Source of the DNA: Lathyrus oleraceus
Lineage: Eukaryota > Streptophyta > Magnoliopsida > Fabales > Fabaceae
Length of the DNA stretch: 64,000 bases
Assembly: GCF_024323335.1 (NCBI RefSeq)
Contig: NC_066579.1
Span: forward strand, 237,139,475-237,203,474
Direction: 5' to 3'
The notes beneath the pieces were generated by a model. The model did no database searches and had not been told where the DNA came from. It saw only the letters and a list, made by a program, of their open reading frames with translations. Below are positions 31,790 to 44,077 of the stretch, one piece after another (within the stretch, counting starts at the first letter, position 1; every line of letters starts with the position of its first letter). A program made the translations under genes and the position numbers.

Positions 31790-33692
31790 TGTAGCGGTAG
31801 ATTCATGATCATCAAGCTATGGATAAGCAAGACATCAAATAATAAGAGTCGCCACCGCGATTTTATTATTTCCCAGAGAAAAGGGAAAAGTACGAACAAA
31901 ACCCAAAAGTAAGAAGTTTTCAAATCAAAACTAATAAAATGTCAGAGATTACAGGTAAGGGGGTTGGTTACATAGAGGAAAGGTGTTAGCACCCAAAGTG
32001 TCCTAGGTACTCCTAGGGAGCCGTTTTTTTGTGTGCATATGTATTTTGGACAAAGTGATGTTTACAAACAAATAGAATGGGGGAATGAGAAAAGAATTCA
32101 TTGATTACATTTTTGTGTTTGACAAGACCTTCAGACTTGTGCCTACGTAACAATATAAAAATGAGGGATCAAAACTTCGTAGTTCGTGATACAAATTTCA
32201 AAGTGGATGCATTGCTTTTAATCAAAAAATTATGTTTGAAAGGAACAAGGGCCTAGAAAATGGTTTAAATGAGTTAGTTCTTTTTGGCTTTTGAAAATTT
32301 TAAGTCAACTATAGTTAAGTTTATTTACAAGTTTGATTTAAGAAAAGAAGCTTGAAAATGCAATGGCATAAGGCCAAAGTTTCTAGTTTGCAAAGGGTCT
32401 AAGTTTAGAAAATAATAAGTTCAAACAAAGAAGTTTTTAAAAGGAGGGAGATATTTTGAAACTAAAGAGATGGGGAGGAGATGAAGAGACTAATCCTAAG
32501 CATACATTTAAAAGCTAAGAGTTGAAAAGATCTGACCAATGGGCTGCAATCAAATAGGCAAGAATGCTATATAGAAACCCTAAATTCGCTTGGATATTAG
32601 AATCAAGAAACAAACAATGCATACAATATTAACTTGAAGAGCAAGGCATCAAATAAAGAAATCCACATGCAAGCTTTAGCCAATCCATAATCTTCTTCAA
32701 AATTGCCCATGTAACAGATGAATTCCACAAGTCACAGGTTCAAAAAACAGCTCTACAATGATCATGTAGCAGAAGAACTCAAAGGAATCTCCAATGATGT
32801 ATCAGATGAAGTTTCAAATTGCAAGCACTTGGTTACATGAAAGTTGGCATTGGCCAAGTCCTTTTGCATAGGGATGTTGCCTTTATTCTAAGTCCAATTG
32901 TCCAAGATCAAACCAACAGTCCACACAATAGTTTTTTTAGGGTTTTAGTTTATTATTATGTACATTAATGGTCAAAGACCACACAAACAAACAAAATAAA
33001 TTCAAACAAGATATATCATACAATATGGTCCAAGTGGACAAAGTGAAAAGGCATTAATATAAACAATTAGAATGGTATGAATAATGACAAATGAATAGAG
33101 CTTAAAAATTAAAGTGCATTAAAAGGAAATAGATTGAAATTAAATGTTAGTTGTTAATGAATTAGTAGTTAGTATTGTTTTTGCTTTTGCTTTTCATTTT
33201 CAGTCATTCTTTGGAGAACACTCAACCCACTTATCACAATCATGGATCCTTGAACCAAGACATCTTCCAAAGGAAGGAAAAAAGGCCAAGTTTTCACATA
33301 ATACCATGAAAGAGGGGAGACTTAAAATCTTACTAACTAGAATGCTATGCCTTTTGTATAAATAATTTAGTGCTATGTTAAGCAATCGTAATTGGACTCA
33401 TGTAGAAGTCACAACTATTTGAGGTCGGGAAATATAATCTTGGTGTTAATGCATGTTAGAGACATTGTATAATTGACTATGCTCATGAAACATACCACAC
33501 GCAAAAAAAAAAGAATATGCAAAAGAGGTGGCCTAATCTCATCCATACTTATGTTAATTTTTCAATCAACTAGCCTTAGGATTTAGAGACATCATAGACC
33601 AAATGAAATGAATGCATAAAGAAGGGGAATTAGATGAAGAGGAAGGGGGATGAATCAAAACTCAAATTGGTCAAAGGAGGACTTTTACCAAA

Positions 33693-33762
33693 TTAAGATC
33701 ATTCATTCATTTTGGGAGATGGAATGTACATTCCATCAATCCCCTAAATCCAATGATCTTAA
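33693..33762 (-). other. Long conserved hairpin, Ogre-2 3' LTR copy
   Basis: Arms TTAAGATCATT (33693-33703) and AATGATCTTAA (33752-33762) surround the same 20-bp palindrome. Relative to Ogre-1, one A-T pair in the stem is G-C here on both sides. Confidence 0.8.
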
Positions 33763-34905
33763 CTTAGCAAAGTCAAATCAACCTTGACCAAGGCCCAACA
33801 ACACAAGTCAAACTTATACAAATCATCAAAATAGCTCAATACAATTATTTGGCATTTATTCAATTTAAAATACTAAAAATAAAGCATTAAATTAAATATG
33901 GTTTGTCAAATTCCAAAAACCTCATCAAAACTCCAAAGAAATGGCCATGAGATTTATCATAGGTCAAACAAGGTCAAAGGACCTTGGAGAAAAAATTTCA
34001 GAATTTTTAGAGACTTAAAAGTATTTTTAAGCAATTAAAAATATTCACAAAATCAATTAAATCAAGAAAAATATTAATAATGATCCAAAAAATAATTTTA
34101 CTTCAAAATATGAAAGAGGAATTTATTTAAATTTTTTTGGGGAAACTCTCATATTTTTTGGATCAATATTAAAATTAATATGAATTAATGAAAATCAAAT
34201 GAAAATCAGAAAACTAAAAAAAACATGGACCACTTGATCTCCATCATTAATTGAGGTGGCAGATCAAGTGGATGGAAACATGCGTTCCATGGTGGAACTT
34301 AGTCAGCGCGCCCCACGTGTCCAGCACACCACCTGCGCTGGACCTCCGCTCACCTTCTCAGGCGAGGTCCACCGGACTGGTTCACTCATCACCATCAAGA
34401 AAATGAAAAAAAGAGGACATGATATAAAAGAAAAAATGGCGTAGAGCACGAATCTGACCTCAATTTTAACTAACTCCACACATATAGAAATATATGAGGA
34501 GTTGAATTTTTAGGAGTGTCAACTGAGTTGCTTCGATTTGACCTCAAAGCAACTCAATCTTCTTGCCTACATTGGTAGGACTTCAGACAACCAAAGATCC
34601 AAGAGAATTGGTGAGAATTGAGTGAGAATCGGAGAGAAGAAGTTTTCTGAAATTTACCTTCAATGCTCTGAAGAAATGGATCTTGCTTGCTTCAAACTTG
34701 ATCTGATCACACTTGAGAAGCTTGCAGAAGAGGTTTGGCAATGGTACAAAGCTTTGGATCCTAGAGTTTTTGAATCTCCAAATAGTGAGATTCAAACTCA
34801 ATTTTCAAGTTGAAAATTCTTAGGTTTTCCTTTGAATGGTGAGGGTTTCAATTGGGGGGCAAAGCTGGCGCACAAGGTGTGTTTGAAATGAGCTCCAAGG
34901 GTCTG

Positions 34906-34913
34906 TATTTATA
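34906..34913 (-). promoter_or_regulatory. TATA box, Ogre-2 3' LTR
   Basis: TATAAATA on the minus strand (GCTATAAATACAGACC). The CATGGGC/GCCCATG inverted repeat lies 68 bp upstream. Confidence 0.65.
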
Positions 34914-36430
34914 GCAATTGAGAGTGATATTTGCACACTTGAAAAATTGCTAAATTTAGACATGGTGATGCACAAGCTTGCATGGGCGTGTATAGGCCCA
35001 TGAAGCAATCCAATTTGATCCATGTACAACTATTCTGAAGTTCAAATGAGGCTTGGATGTCAAGGTAATGTGAAATGGGATTTTGAACATTTGATTTCTT
35101 CCAATGATACAACCCTGTTAAGACCACGCACAACCCAAGCAAATCTCATCCAAAAGGCATTAAATTGGGTTCTTTGGAAAGCTTAGATCAAGGTGAATAA
35201 CTTTGATGTTGGACACTTTTTCATTCGGAACTTGGATCATGGTGAGATTTGAGGTGGAAGTTTGGAAATTTCAACATGCTGAAATTTTTTCTAAGTCTTA
35301 AGCCATATATCTCAATATTCCATCTTGCTTAACTTTTTCTGTAAGCTTCAAATGAGAACAGTGTCTTCATCAAAGTTGTAGGTCTTCAAAAGGCCTTAAA
35401 CATGGCCACAAATTTAATGTAATTTGGATTAATAATGGTAGAGTTATGAATTTTTGAAGTTGAGGAAAATCACTTATTCAATGGTATAGGGCAAAAATGA
35501 CCTATAATGTATCCTCATATCACATTCTCATAAAAGTTGAATTAGCTCCCACTCCAAACATAAAAGTTGAAGTAGACATATTGAATTTGATTTTGCAACT
35601 TGGAAATATTTCATCTCATAAAAATTGAGCAAGTTATGGCCTTGGGAAGTTGACTTTCAAATTAGGGTTTAGACAAAATGACCTATAATGTTTCAACATG
35701 TAAAATGATTTTACAAGCAAAATTAGCTCTAGGTCTCAATATGAAAGTTGTTTGTAATGTCATTCAAAGTAACTTTTCACTTGGAATCATTTTAATATGG
35801 TGAAAATTATAGGAAATAGGGTCTAGGGAAACCCGGTTTTGAGCAAATGAATTCATCTGGCCAACCACCATCAACCAACTTGCTAACCTTCAATTCTCTT
35901 GACTTTCTAGGCTCATGGTAGATCATACATGCACAGGATGATGAATTTTGAAGTGTCGCTTGACAAATTTGATCAATTGGTGAGATAGCTTGTTGGAGAA
36001 GTTACTTAAGATACCCAGTCAAACTAGGGTTTCCAAGGCAAATCACCTCCAAACTCTTGAAGAATAGTTGATTAATATGACATGTAGAGATTACTGGGAC
36101 ATATATATGATGCTTTGAGACATTGTGGATCAATCTTTGATTGTACTCTTAGCCATTAGGGTCTTAAACCCTATGTGTGAACTTGCTAGATCAATGGTGA
36201 TCATGCCCTACTTACAAAAGAGTTAGGCAAATACAAAGACATGTTTTTGGTATTTTGGTTAGTAAAATAAAAATATATACAAGTATGATACAATCACATG
36301 ATGCTTGGTGATCTCTCCCAAAACAAACCCAATGAACAAGGGGTAAGGAGGATGCCAAGGTATGATCCCAATGCCAATGCATATGATGAAATTCCATGAG
36401 GGATCTTAGGGTCAAAATTAGGGTCTTACA

Positions 36431-36443
36431 GCTGCCCCTATTT
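36431..36443 (-). other. Polypurine tract of Ogre-2
   Basis: On the minus strand AAATAGGGGCAGC directly precedes the LTR start TGTAAGACCC. Confidence 0.85.
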
Positions 36444-38200
36444 AAGGACGTTCTAACTGAGGAGATGAAGGTTAAAATCTTCGCATCGACTCAGTAGAAT
36501 GGGCTTAAATAACAACATAGAAACAAATTTTGGTCCCTAAGAGACCTCATGATGCCTATGGTGCAAATTTAAAATCAAATTATATGTAGGGAAATGTTGC
36601 CACAAAGGAGAAGAAATCAGAGAGGCCGAATATCCGCAGGAGCATAATGCATTCCATAAGGAAAACTCGTCGGGGATACAGAGAATCTGGGGGAGAAAGG
36701 GGTTATCCGTAGGCCAGGCTACGACTTAAAAACTGCTGGGGGACTCAGAGGAATTCCATAAAAAAATGGAAAGACTCAGCCGGGGAAACAAAACATCTGC
36801 AGGGGAAACGAGTAGATCAGGGTAAAGCTGACGTACTTGGATCATGCAGGAAAAGTGGTTTTACTAAGGAAATACACACTCAACTCAACTGGGGGAAGAA
36901 ATAAACTTTAACACAGGAGGAGCAGAAATCTATTATCCATTACCTGTCACTGGGTAAGGAGATAATAAAAGTCTGATAGAGAGGACACCCGTCACCGGTT
37001 AGGATGAACATATCAAGGATGGCTCACTGGGAATCGCCACCAAGAGGGAGTATTCATTACCGATTACTAGGTAAGAACAACCTTGCTGGGGGGAAACTGC
37101 AGGAATAGGATTTACAACTACCAGTTACTGGGCATAAGACCAAAGGTGAGAATATTTGTCATCGGTTAGGGTGAACATATCAAGGATAGACTCAGAAGGG
37201 AAGAAAATCCGTCATCGGTTAAGATTAACATATCAAGGATAGACTTGCCCGGGATGTCAAGGAGGATATCCGTCATCGATTAAGATGAACATATCAAAGA
37301 TAAACCAACTGAGCAAAAAGTGGGAATTACATCTATCAAATGCTGGATAGAATACCATCAAAGAGAAAATCCGTCACCAGTTAGGATGAACATATCAAGG
37401 ATAGACTCTATTGAGGAGCAAAATAGGATTTACATTTATTAGTTACTAGATAGAATACCACAAAGAGAAAATACATCATCGGTTAGGATGAACATATCAA
37501 GGATAAACTCTGCAAAGGGGAAAGATAAGCAGGATTTACAACTACCGGTTACTGGGTAGAAGACCACAAAGAGAAGGAAACCCGTCATCGGTTAAGATGA
37601 ACATATCAAGGATTAACTCTCTGGGGAACAAAATAGGGATTATAACTACCTTTTTACTGGGTAGAATACCACGGGATGAGAGTATCCTCCATAGGATAGG
37701 ATGAACATATCAAGGATAAACTCAAACAGGGGAAGAAAGATATTCGTCACCAGTTAGGATGTACATATCAAGGATATACTTCCGGAAAAAATGAATCCAC
37801 TAGGGACTCTACTGATGGGGAAAACAGGGGTACTTTTGTCGGGTATTGGGCAAGAAGTAACGAACTGCAAAATAAGAAGAATATCACCAGCTACTGGGTA
37901 ATAAACTCTTAGGGGACCCAAAGCATCTATCTAGGTAAGATCTAGAAAGAAACGGTAAATCAAGACTCAACCCAATGAGGATATAACTCAAGAGGAGTGA
38001 TTCCATCCAGATAAATCACTGGGGAGGAAACTAAAACAATAATCATCCACGAGGAAATAACTTAGTGGGGAAAGGAGAAAGGTTAAAGTCTTTCTGCTTA
38101 AGGGGCCGACACTCAACAATTTAAGGATGACAGACGCCAGATTTATGGGGATAAAGTACCGCAATAACAAAGAATAAGGATCTCAAACAATGAATCAATA
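36444..38200 (-). repeat. 3' untranslated repeats of Ogre-2
   Basis: The same repeat family as 1-1080, in reverse orientation. The word AACATATCAAGGA (or one-base variants) occurs about nine times between 37000 and 37780, each next to a hairpin such as CATC-TTAACC-GATG on the minus strand. A second hairpin with ACCCAGTAA in its loop alternates with it. No protein is encoded. Confidence 0.8.
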
Positions 38201-39200
38201 AATATGATGATGCAATTATGAAATTATGAGTATATGTGTATATGTATATGTATATATGATGATTATGCTGACAAAACGATCACAATGGATACAAAGGTGT
38301 CGCAAAATTTGAATCATCGGTATAATCCTTGGTCAATCCACAAAATAAGGAGACAAATGCTGGAGAAAGAGATCAATATCCCACAGGCTCAACCCTAACC
38401 AGGGAAGGAGGAGATCTGCTAAGGCAAGGAAACGTTATTGAATCTGCGGGGAATTTTAAGTCAACACAATATTGAATGGGAGACAACCCTACAGAGGATA
38501 AACACAAATAGATGCTCAAAAATCAGGAGGAAACTCTGACTGGGAGTGAGTCGGATGGCAACTGGTGGGGAAAACAAAGTTCTATTGCCATCACGCAAAC
38601 TACTGAGGAAACCCTCCTCACTCTACCGGAGATCAAAACTAGCTGGGTAATCATCGATTCTGTCGGGAACTTATGCACAAACCTCGCTAGGGACAAACAC
38701 TCCGCAGGGGAACTAAATCGACCAACTTAGTCGGGGATAACCGAGGGTTAACAGCTCAAGAACCAATAATGCTTCACACTTAGGACTTGCTGTTTTTTTC
38801 GAAATGCTGTTGATATTGCTTTAAAATTGCTTTAAAATTCTTGCTTTTATATGTTTTAATAAAAATGATTTTGATTTAAAATTTTAATTTCAAAGATGAT
38901 CATAACAAAATTTAAACTATCTGGCTGAAATAAATAAGAGTGGAAACAATTGGGTAAAAGCTCAACTTTATTTAATAGAATGGTAGTCTGTAAATGACAA
39001 GACCCCATAGATCTTTACAAAGTTGAAAATGGTAGTTTACATGGAAAAGAGTTGCATTGAATACAATTGACCAATAATCCTTCTACCAACTCTTGATATC
39101 CACTGTGCTTTTGGCCGCTACTGGGGATGATGAATTGATGTCAACCCTTGTGCTCAACAAAGCTTCTCCAAAACTGTAAGATCAGCAGAATGCAGTTACT
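38201..39200 (-). other. Ogre-2 3' spacer, no gene seen
   Basis: Between the repeats and the post-integrase hairpins there is AT-rich sequence with a short TATATGTATATG run at about 38230-38260. The open frame at 38512-38730 has no recognisable motif. Confidence 0.55.
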
Positions 39201-39222
39201 TGCCAAAATCCCTAATTTTTGC

Positions 39223-39371
39223 ATAAGTTGCCCTAAGGTGGGGTACTCAACTTATCGGGAAAATTCTTTCTGTTTTATGTCTCTAACTTTTGCCTGGATC
39301 GCCCTTTCGGGTTTTCAGTCCATTGAGATGCTCATTTTTGCCTAAGTCGCCCTTTCGAGTTTTCAACTTAG
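39223..39371 (-). repeat. Tandem stem-loops just after Ogre-2 integrase
   Basis: Three units with the framework TTTTGC-stem-loop-stem: ATAAGTTG/CAACTTAT (39223-39255), TGGA/TCCA (39295-39322) and CTAAGT/ACTTAG (39342-39371). The last two have the loop core CGCCCTTTCG-GTTTTCA, as in the nested element at 9430-9508. The 3' arm of the third unit is still present in Ogre-1 at the deletion junction (about 17098). Confidence 0.75.
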
Positions 39372-39392
39372 CAAACTTTTCTTTTTCTTTTT

Positions 39393-40650
39393 TTAGGCGA
39401 AGTATTTCTTGACTGCATTTGCATTCACAGGACGGGTGAACTCTTCACCATCCATAGTTGTAAGAATCAAAGCACTTCCTGAAAAGGCTCTCTTAACAAC
39501 ATGTGGGCCTTCATAATTGGGAGTCCACCTTCCCTGAATACCCGAGGTATGACCTTCTTATCAAAAGCTTTCTTCATCCTTTGCTAATATAACTGACCAT
39601 GACACATGGCAGTCAATCTCTTCTCTTCAATCAAATTCAGCTGAGCATACCTGGTTTGACACCATTCAGCCTGAGTCAACTTGGCTTCCATGAGCACACG
39701 CAATGAAGGAATCTCAACCTCTACGGGGAGCACTGCTTCCATACCATATACAAGAGAGAAAAGGGTTACCCTGTTGAAGTGCGTATGGATATACGATACC
39801 CATGCAAAGAAAATGGGAGCGTCTCATGCCAATCCTTATATGTCACAACCATCTTCTGAATAATCTTCTTAATCTTCTCATTTGCAGCTTCAACAACCCC
39901 ATTCATCTTGGGTCTGTAGGGAGAAGAATTATGATGTGCAATCTTGAAGTCTTTACAAAGAGCTTCCACCATATTATTATTCAAGTTCGATCCATTATCA
40001 GTAATGATCTTACTCGGCACACCATAACGACATATTATCTGATTCTTGATAAACCTTACAACAACTTGCTTGGTTACATTCGCATATGATGCCACTTCAA
40101 CCCATTTTGTGAAGTAGTCAATAGCCACCAAGATGAAACGATGTCCATTCGAAGCTTTAGGCTCAATCATGCCAATCATATCAATTCCCCACATGGAGAA
40201 GGGCCATGGGGAGGAAATGACGTTCAATAGTGTCGGAGGAACATGAATCTTATCTGCATATATTTGACACTTGTGGCATTTCTTCACAAACTTGCAACAA
40301 TCAGATTCCATTGTCAGCCAATAGTATCCTGCTCGCAACATCTTCTTCGCCATTGCATGTCCATTGGAATGAGTACCAAAGGAACCTTCATGGACTTCAG
40401 TCATCAACAAGTTTGCTTCGTGTCTATCCACGTATCTGAGTAGAACCATATCGAAATTTCTCTTATACAATACCTCTCCATTCAGGTATAAGTTGCCGAT
40501 TAATCTTCTCAAAGTCTTCTTATCTTTCAAAGATGCCCCAGGAGGGTAAATCTGACTTTGGAGGAAACATTTGATGGCGTAATACCATGGCTTTTCATCT
40601 TTGACCTCTTCAACCGCAAACACATGAGCAGACCTATCAAAACGCATCAA
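39393..40650 (-). pseudogene. Ogre-2 integrase
   Basis: The open frame 39766-40650 shows the HHCC finger (HEANL..H, CHKCQ), the core (D in GIDMIG, D in TDNGSN, E in NGVVEAAN) and stops after STG because of a frameshift near 39766. Downstream, the C-terminal domain is recognisable to the stop at 39393-39395 but has lost a block near 39535 relative to Ogre-1 (before CTGAATACCCGAGG). Identity to Ogre-1 is high by eye across the core. Confidence 0.85.
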
Positions 40651-41245
40651 GTCAAATTGGGAACCTCATTCCAATATTTCACTATTATAATTGAAGCCAA
40701 CGTTGCAAGAGCATCCGGTTTTCATCTCGAGGTATATGATGAAACTCAACTTTTGTAAAGAAAGTTGAAATCCTCCTCGCATAGTCTCTGTATGGTATCA
40801 AATCGGGTTGATTCGTCTCCCATTCACCTTTGATCTAATTCACAACCAAAGCCAAATCTCCAAAGACATCTAAATATTTGATTCTGAGATCAATGACCTC
40901 TTCAAGCCCCATAATGCAAGCTTCATATTCTGCCATATTGTTTGTACACTAGAAAGTCAATCTAGCTGTAAATGGAAAATGCGTTCCTTGAGGAGTAATA
41001 ATCCTTGCCCCAATGCCATTGCCGTACTGATTAACAGCTCCATCAAATACCATGCCCCAACGGGAACCAGGTTTTGGCCCTTCTTCAAGCAATGGTTCAT
41101 CAGAATCTTTCATTTTCAAGTACAAGATCTCTTCATCAGGAAAGTCATACTGCACTGACTGGTAATCTTCGATTGGTTGGTGAGCTAAATGGTCAGCCAA
41201 GATACTACCTTTGATTGCTTTCTGAGATAGGTATTCAATATCATG
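40651..41245 (-). pseudogene. Ogre-2 second (archaeal-type) RNase H
   Basis: The frame 40949-41200 has the first catalytic Asp (VFDGAVNQYGNG). The continuation with NNMAEYEACIMGLE and the following GDLALVVN is broken by stops at about 40947 and 40836 and by at least one frameshift before integrase. It is the same module as in Ogre-1. Confidence 0.78.
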
Positions 41246-42794
41246 CTATGATAACAACATCTGCCAGCAGACAATCCTCCCAGTTAAAGCAGGCTTCTCA
41301 AATATATACTTGATTGGATCCATTTTGGATATCAACCAAGTGGTATGATTAAACATATACTGGCGCAGACGCTTAGCAGCCCAAGCCAATGCACAATAAG
41401 TTTTCTCAAGCATAGAATATTGTGTCTCATAGTCAGTGAACTTTTTACTGAGGTAGTAAATAGCAAATTCTTTCTTTCCAGTCTCATCTTGCTGACCAAG
41501 AATACAACCCATACTATCTTCAAGCACAGTCAAATGCATGATCAGTGGTCTTCCCCCAACAGGTGAAGACAAAATAGGAGGTTCAAGCAGATATTCTTTG
41601 ATACTATCAAAAGCTTTTTGGCAATCTTCGGTCCAATCACAAGACTGATCTTTCCGAAGAAGCTTGAATATAGGCGCACATGTGGCATTCATGTGTGAAA
41701 TGAATCTGGAAATATAATTCAAGCGACCGAGAAAACCTCTGACTTGCTTCTTAGTTTTGTGCGCAGGCATCTCTTGTATTGCTTTGACCTTGGCAGGATC
41801 AACTTCAATACCCTTCTCGATGACAATAAAACCCAACAACTTACCAGAACGAACACCAAAAGTACACTTATTGGGATTCAAGAGGAGTTTATACTTCCCC
41901 AAACGCTGGAATAACTTCAACAAATGCTCAACATGTTCCTCTTCATCAATAGATTTAGCAATCATGTCATCGACATAAACTTCAATCTCTTTATGCATCA
42001 TATCATGAAAAAGAGTAATCGTTTCTCTTTCGTAAGTTGCACCAGCATTCTTTAAACCGAGAGGAATTACTCTATAACAGAATGTTCCCTAGGGTGTAAT
42101 GAATGTGGTCTTCTCCATATCTTCGGGTGCGATCTTGATCTGGTTATATCCGGAAAATCCATCCATAAACGGAAAGACTTTGAATTTAGCAGTATTGTCT
42201 ACCAACATATCAATGTGTGGCAGAGGGAAATCATCTTTCGGAATGGCTTTATTCAAATCTCTATAATCGACACACATGCAAACTTTTCCATCTTTCTTCG
42301 GCACATGCACAATATTGGCCATCCATTGCGGATATTCAGCGGTCACAAGGAAACCAGCGTCAATCTTCTTTTGCACTTCTTCTTTGATCTTCACTGCCAT
42401 ATCAGGATGTGTTCTTCTCAACTTTTTCTTGACTGACAGGCATTCTGGCTTCAACGGCAACCTATGCTCCACAATCTTAGAATCCAAACCAGGCATGTCT
42501 TGATAGGACCAAGCAAACACATCTGAATACTCTCGAAGAAGATCAACCAACCCCTTCTTCGCATCTAGACACAGTCGAGACCCAATCTTGACTTCCTTCA
42601 CATCATCCTCGAAACCCAAGTTGACTAACTCAATCTGCTCTTCGAAAGGCTGAATGGTCTTTTCATCATGCTCGAGAAGACGAGACAATTCATCACTCAC
42701 CTCTTCATCGCTTTCTTCCTCAGCCTCAAACACAGGGAATTCAAAATTTGGAGAAGAAGAAGGATCATTGTATTCATTGGGGTTAGAAACCAAC
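41246..42794 (-). pseudogene. Ogre-2 reverse transcriptase and first RNase H
   Basis: It is co-linear with Ogre-1 RT. It is one frame with a nonsense codon at 42089-42091 (TAG in place of a Trp codon in the segment before GTFCYR). Motifs: CVDYRDLNK, PLPHIDMLVD, YVDDMIAKS, GFLGRLNYISRF and RLRQYM. The nonsense codon differs from that of Ogre-1, so the two were inactivated independently. Confidence 0.87.
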
Positions 42795-43053
42795 CTGCAT
42801 AATGATTTGATATTTTCATTTTAGAGAAGTGAATTTTGTGACCAAATATTATCCAGATGGACAATTATATTGTTTATTTATGTTTTTTGTGATTACCATT
42901 TTCAGAATAAAGCAAAAAGTAAAAACAAAACATCATAGATGTGGATGAATAGAATTAATTTTATTGATGATCAAATTTGAAATGCCTGACAATGTTCACT
43001 TCCCCATTATGAATAGGAGAAGGATTTTTTTAAAACATATAAAAGAAATTACT
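42795..43053 (-). other. Putative intron between protease and RT (Ogre-2)
   Basis: The 5' site CTAA-GTAATTT (43053) and 3' site TTATGCAG (42795) are at the same places as in Ogre-1. The length is 259 bases against 248, so insertions and deletions have accumulated inside while both ends are kept. Confidence 0.78.
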
Positions 43054-44075
43054 TAGATCGATGCAAAATAATAGGAATGTCAACAACAATCCAATTGTTG
43101 CGAGCCTTTCCATGTGTCACAAAATTTATGCAGTCTTCCTCTTCATTATCTTCTAACACAACAACTAAGTGTTATTCATTGCCATGAATGAACCCTCCAC
43201 TACGGAAGCTAAGTTGCATATCCTCTGATCTAGCAGTAGACAATCCTTGCTGAAAACCCAAATCGAGTCTACCTTTGTTGTCGGAGACCTCTACCAAGCG
43301 CTCCCACTGATTAACATTGCCTTCTTCAACAATCCTCATTGCATCCTTCAATGAGGACATATGTGCCCCAACTCTCTTTTCAGCAGCAATAGATAAGGCT
43401 TGGAACGGAGTTCCAACCTCATCCTCAGCTTCAACATAAGAGAAAGATGACAGGTAGCTAACCAACAACGCCTTCGCCTCGCCAACGATAACAAGATTCC
43501 CATTCTTCATAAATTTGAGCTTCTGATGCAATATGGAGGTAATAACTCCCGCCTCATGGATCCATGGCCTTCCTAACAGACAACTGTAGGCCGGGTGGAT
43601 GTCCATTACTTAAAAAGTAATTTGAAAATCACTCGGACCTATCTTCACTAGAAGAACCACTTCACTTATCACTGTTTTGCGTGAACCATCAAAAGCTTTG
43701 ATGATTACACCACTATACCTCATAGGTGCTCCTTGATATGACAACTTTGAAAGAGTTGACTTCGGCAGTACGTTCAATGAAGACCCGGTGTCAACTAATA
43801 CATTGGACAAAGCATCATCTTTGCAATTCATCGAGATATGCTAAGCCAAGTTATGATTCCTACCCTCCTCAGGGAGTTCTTCATCACAAAAGCTAAGATT
43901 GTTGCAGGAAGTGATGTTAGCTACTATATGATCAAACTGATCAACCCTAACATCATGTTCCATGAACGCTTGCTCTAGAACTCTTTGTAGCGCTTCTCTG
44001 CACGCTTCTGAATTCATTAGAAGAGACGGTACTAAAATCTTTGAGGGGGTTTGGAGCAGCTGCTCCGCCATGTTG
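43054..44075 (-). pseudogene. Ogre-2 protease region
   Basis: Frames 43841-44071, 43610-43831 and 43172-43606 together cover the protease region: LVDTGSSLNVLP (catalytic Asp), then MDIHPAYSCLLGRPWIHEAG. The breaks are stops at about 43841 and 43610 and, in the acidic tail, at about 43172 (CAA to TAA compared with Ogre-1). Confidence 0.82.
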
Positions 44076-44077
44076 AA

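Larger units (their letters stand above)
31790..36430 (-). repeat. 3' LTR of Ogre-2
   Basis: The LTR is 4641 bp, from TGTAGCGGTAGATTC to GGGTCTTACA. It includes an exact primer-site-core copy AGAGTCGCCA (31845-31854), GGTGTTAGCACC (31982-31993), the long hairpin with G-C replacement (33693-33762), the TATA box (34906) and the CATGGGC/GCCCATG repeat (34981-35002). Short open frames on the plus strand (34256-34444, 34622-34813) recur in the 5' LTR but have no domain. Confidence 0.9.

Noticed and set aside
34622..34813. Small plus-strand gene in Ogre-2 LTR (63 codons), also at 55250-55441
   Set aside because: It is conserved only because the LTRs are copies of each other, antisense to the element, and lacks a recognisable domain.
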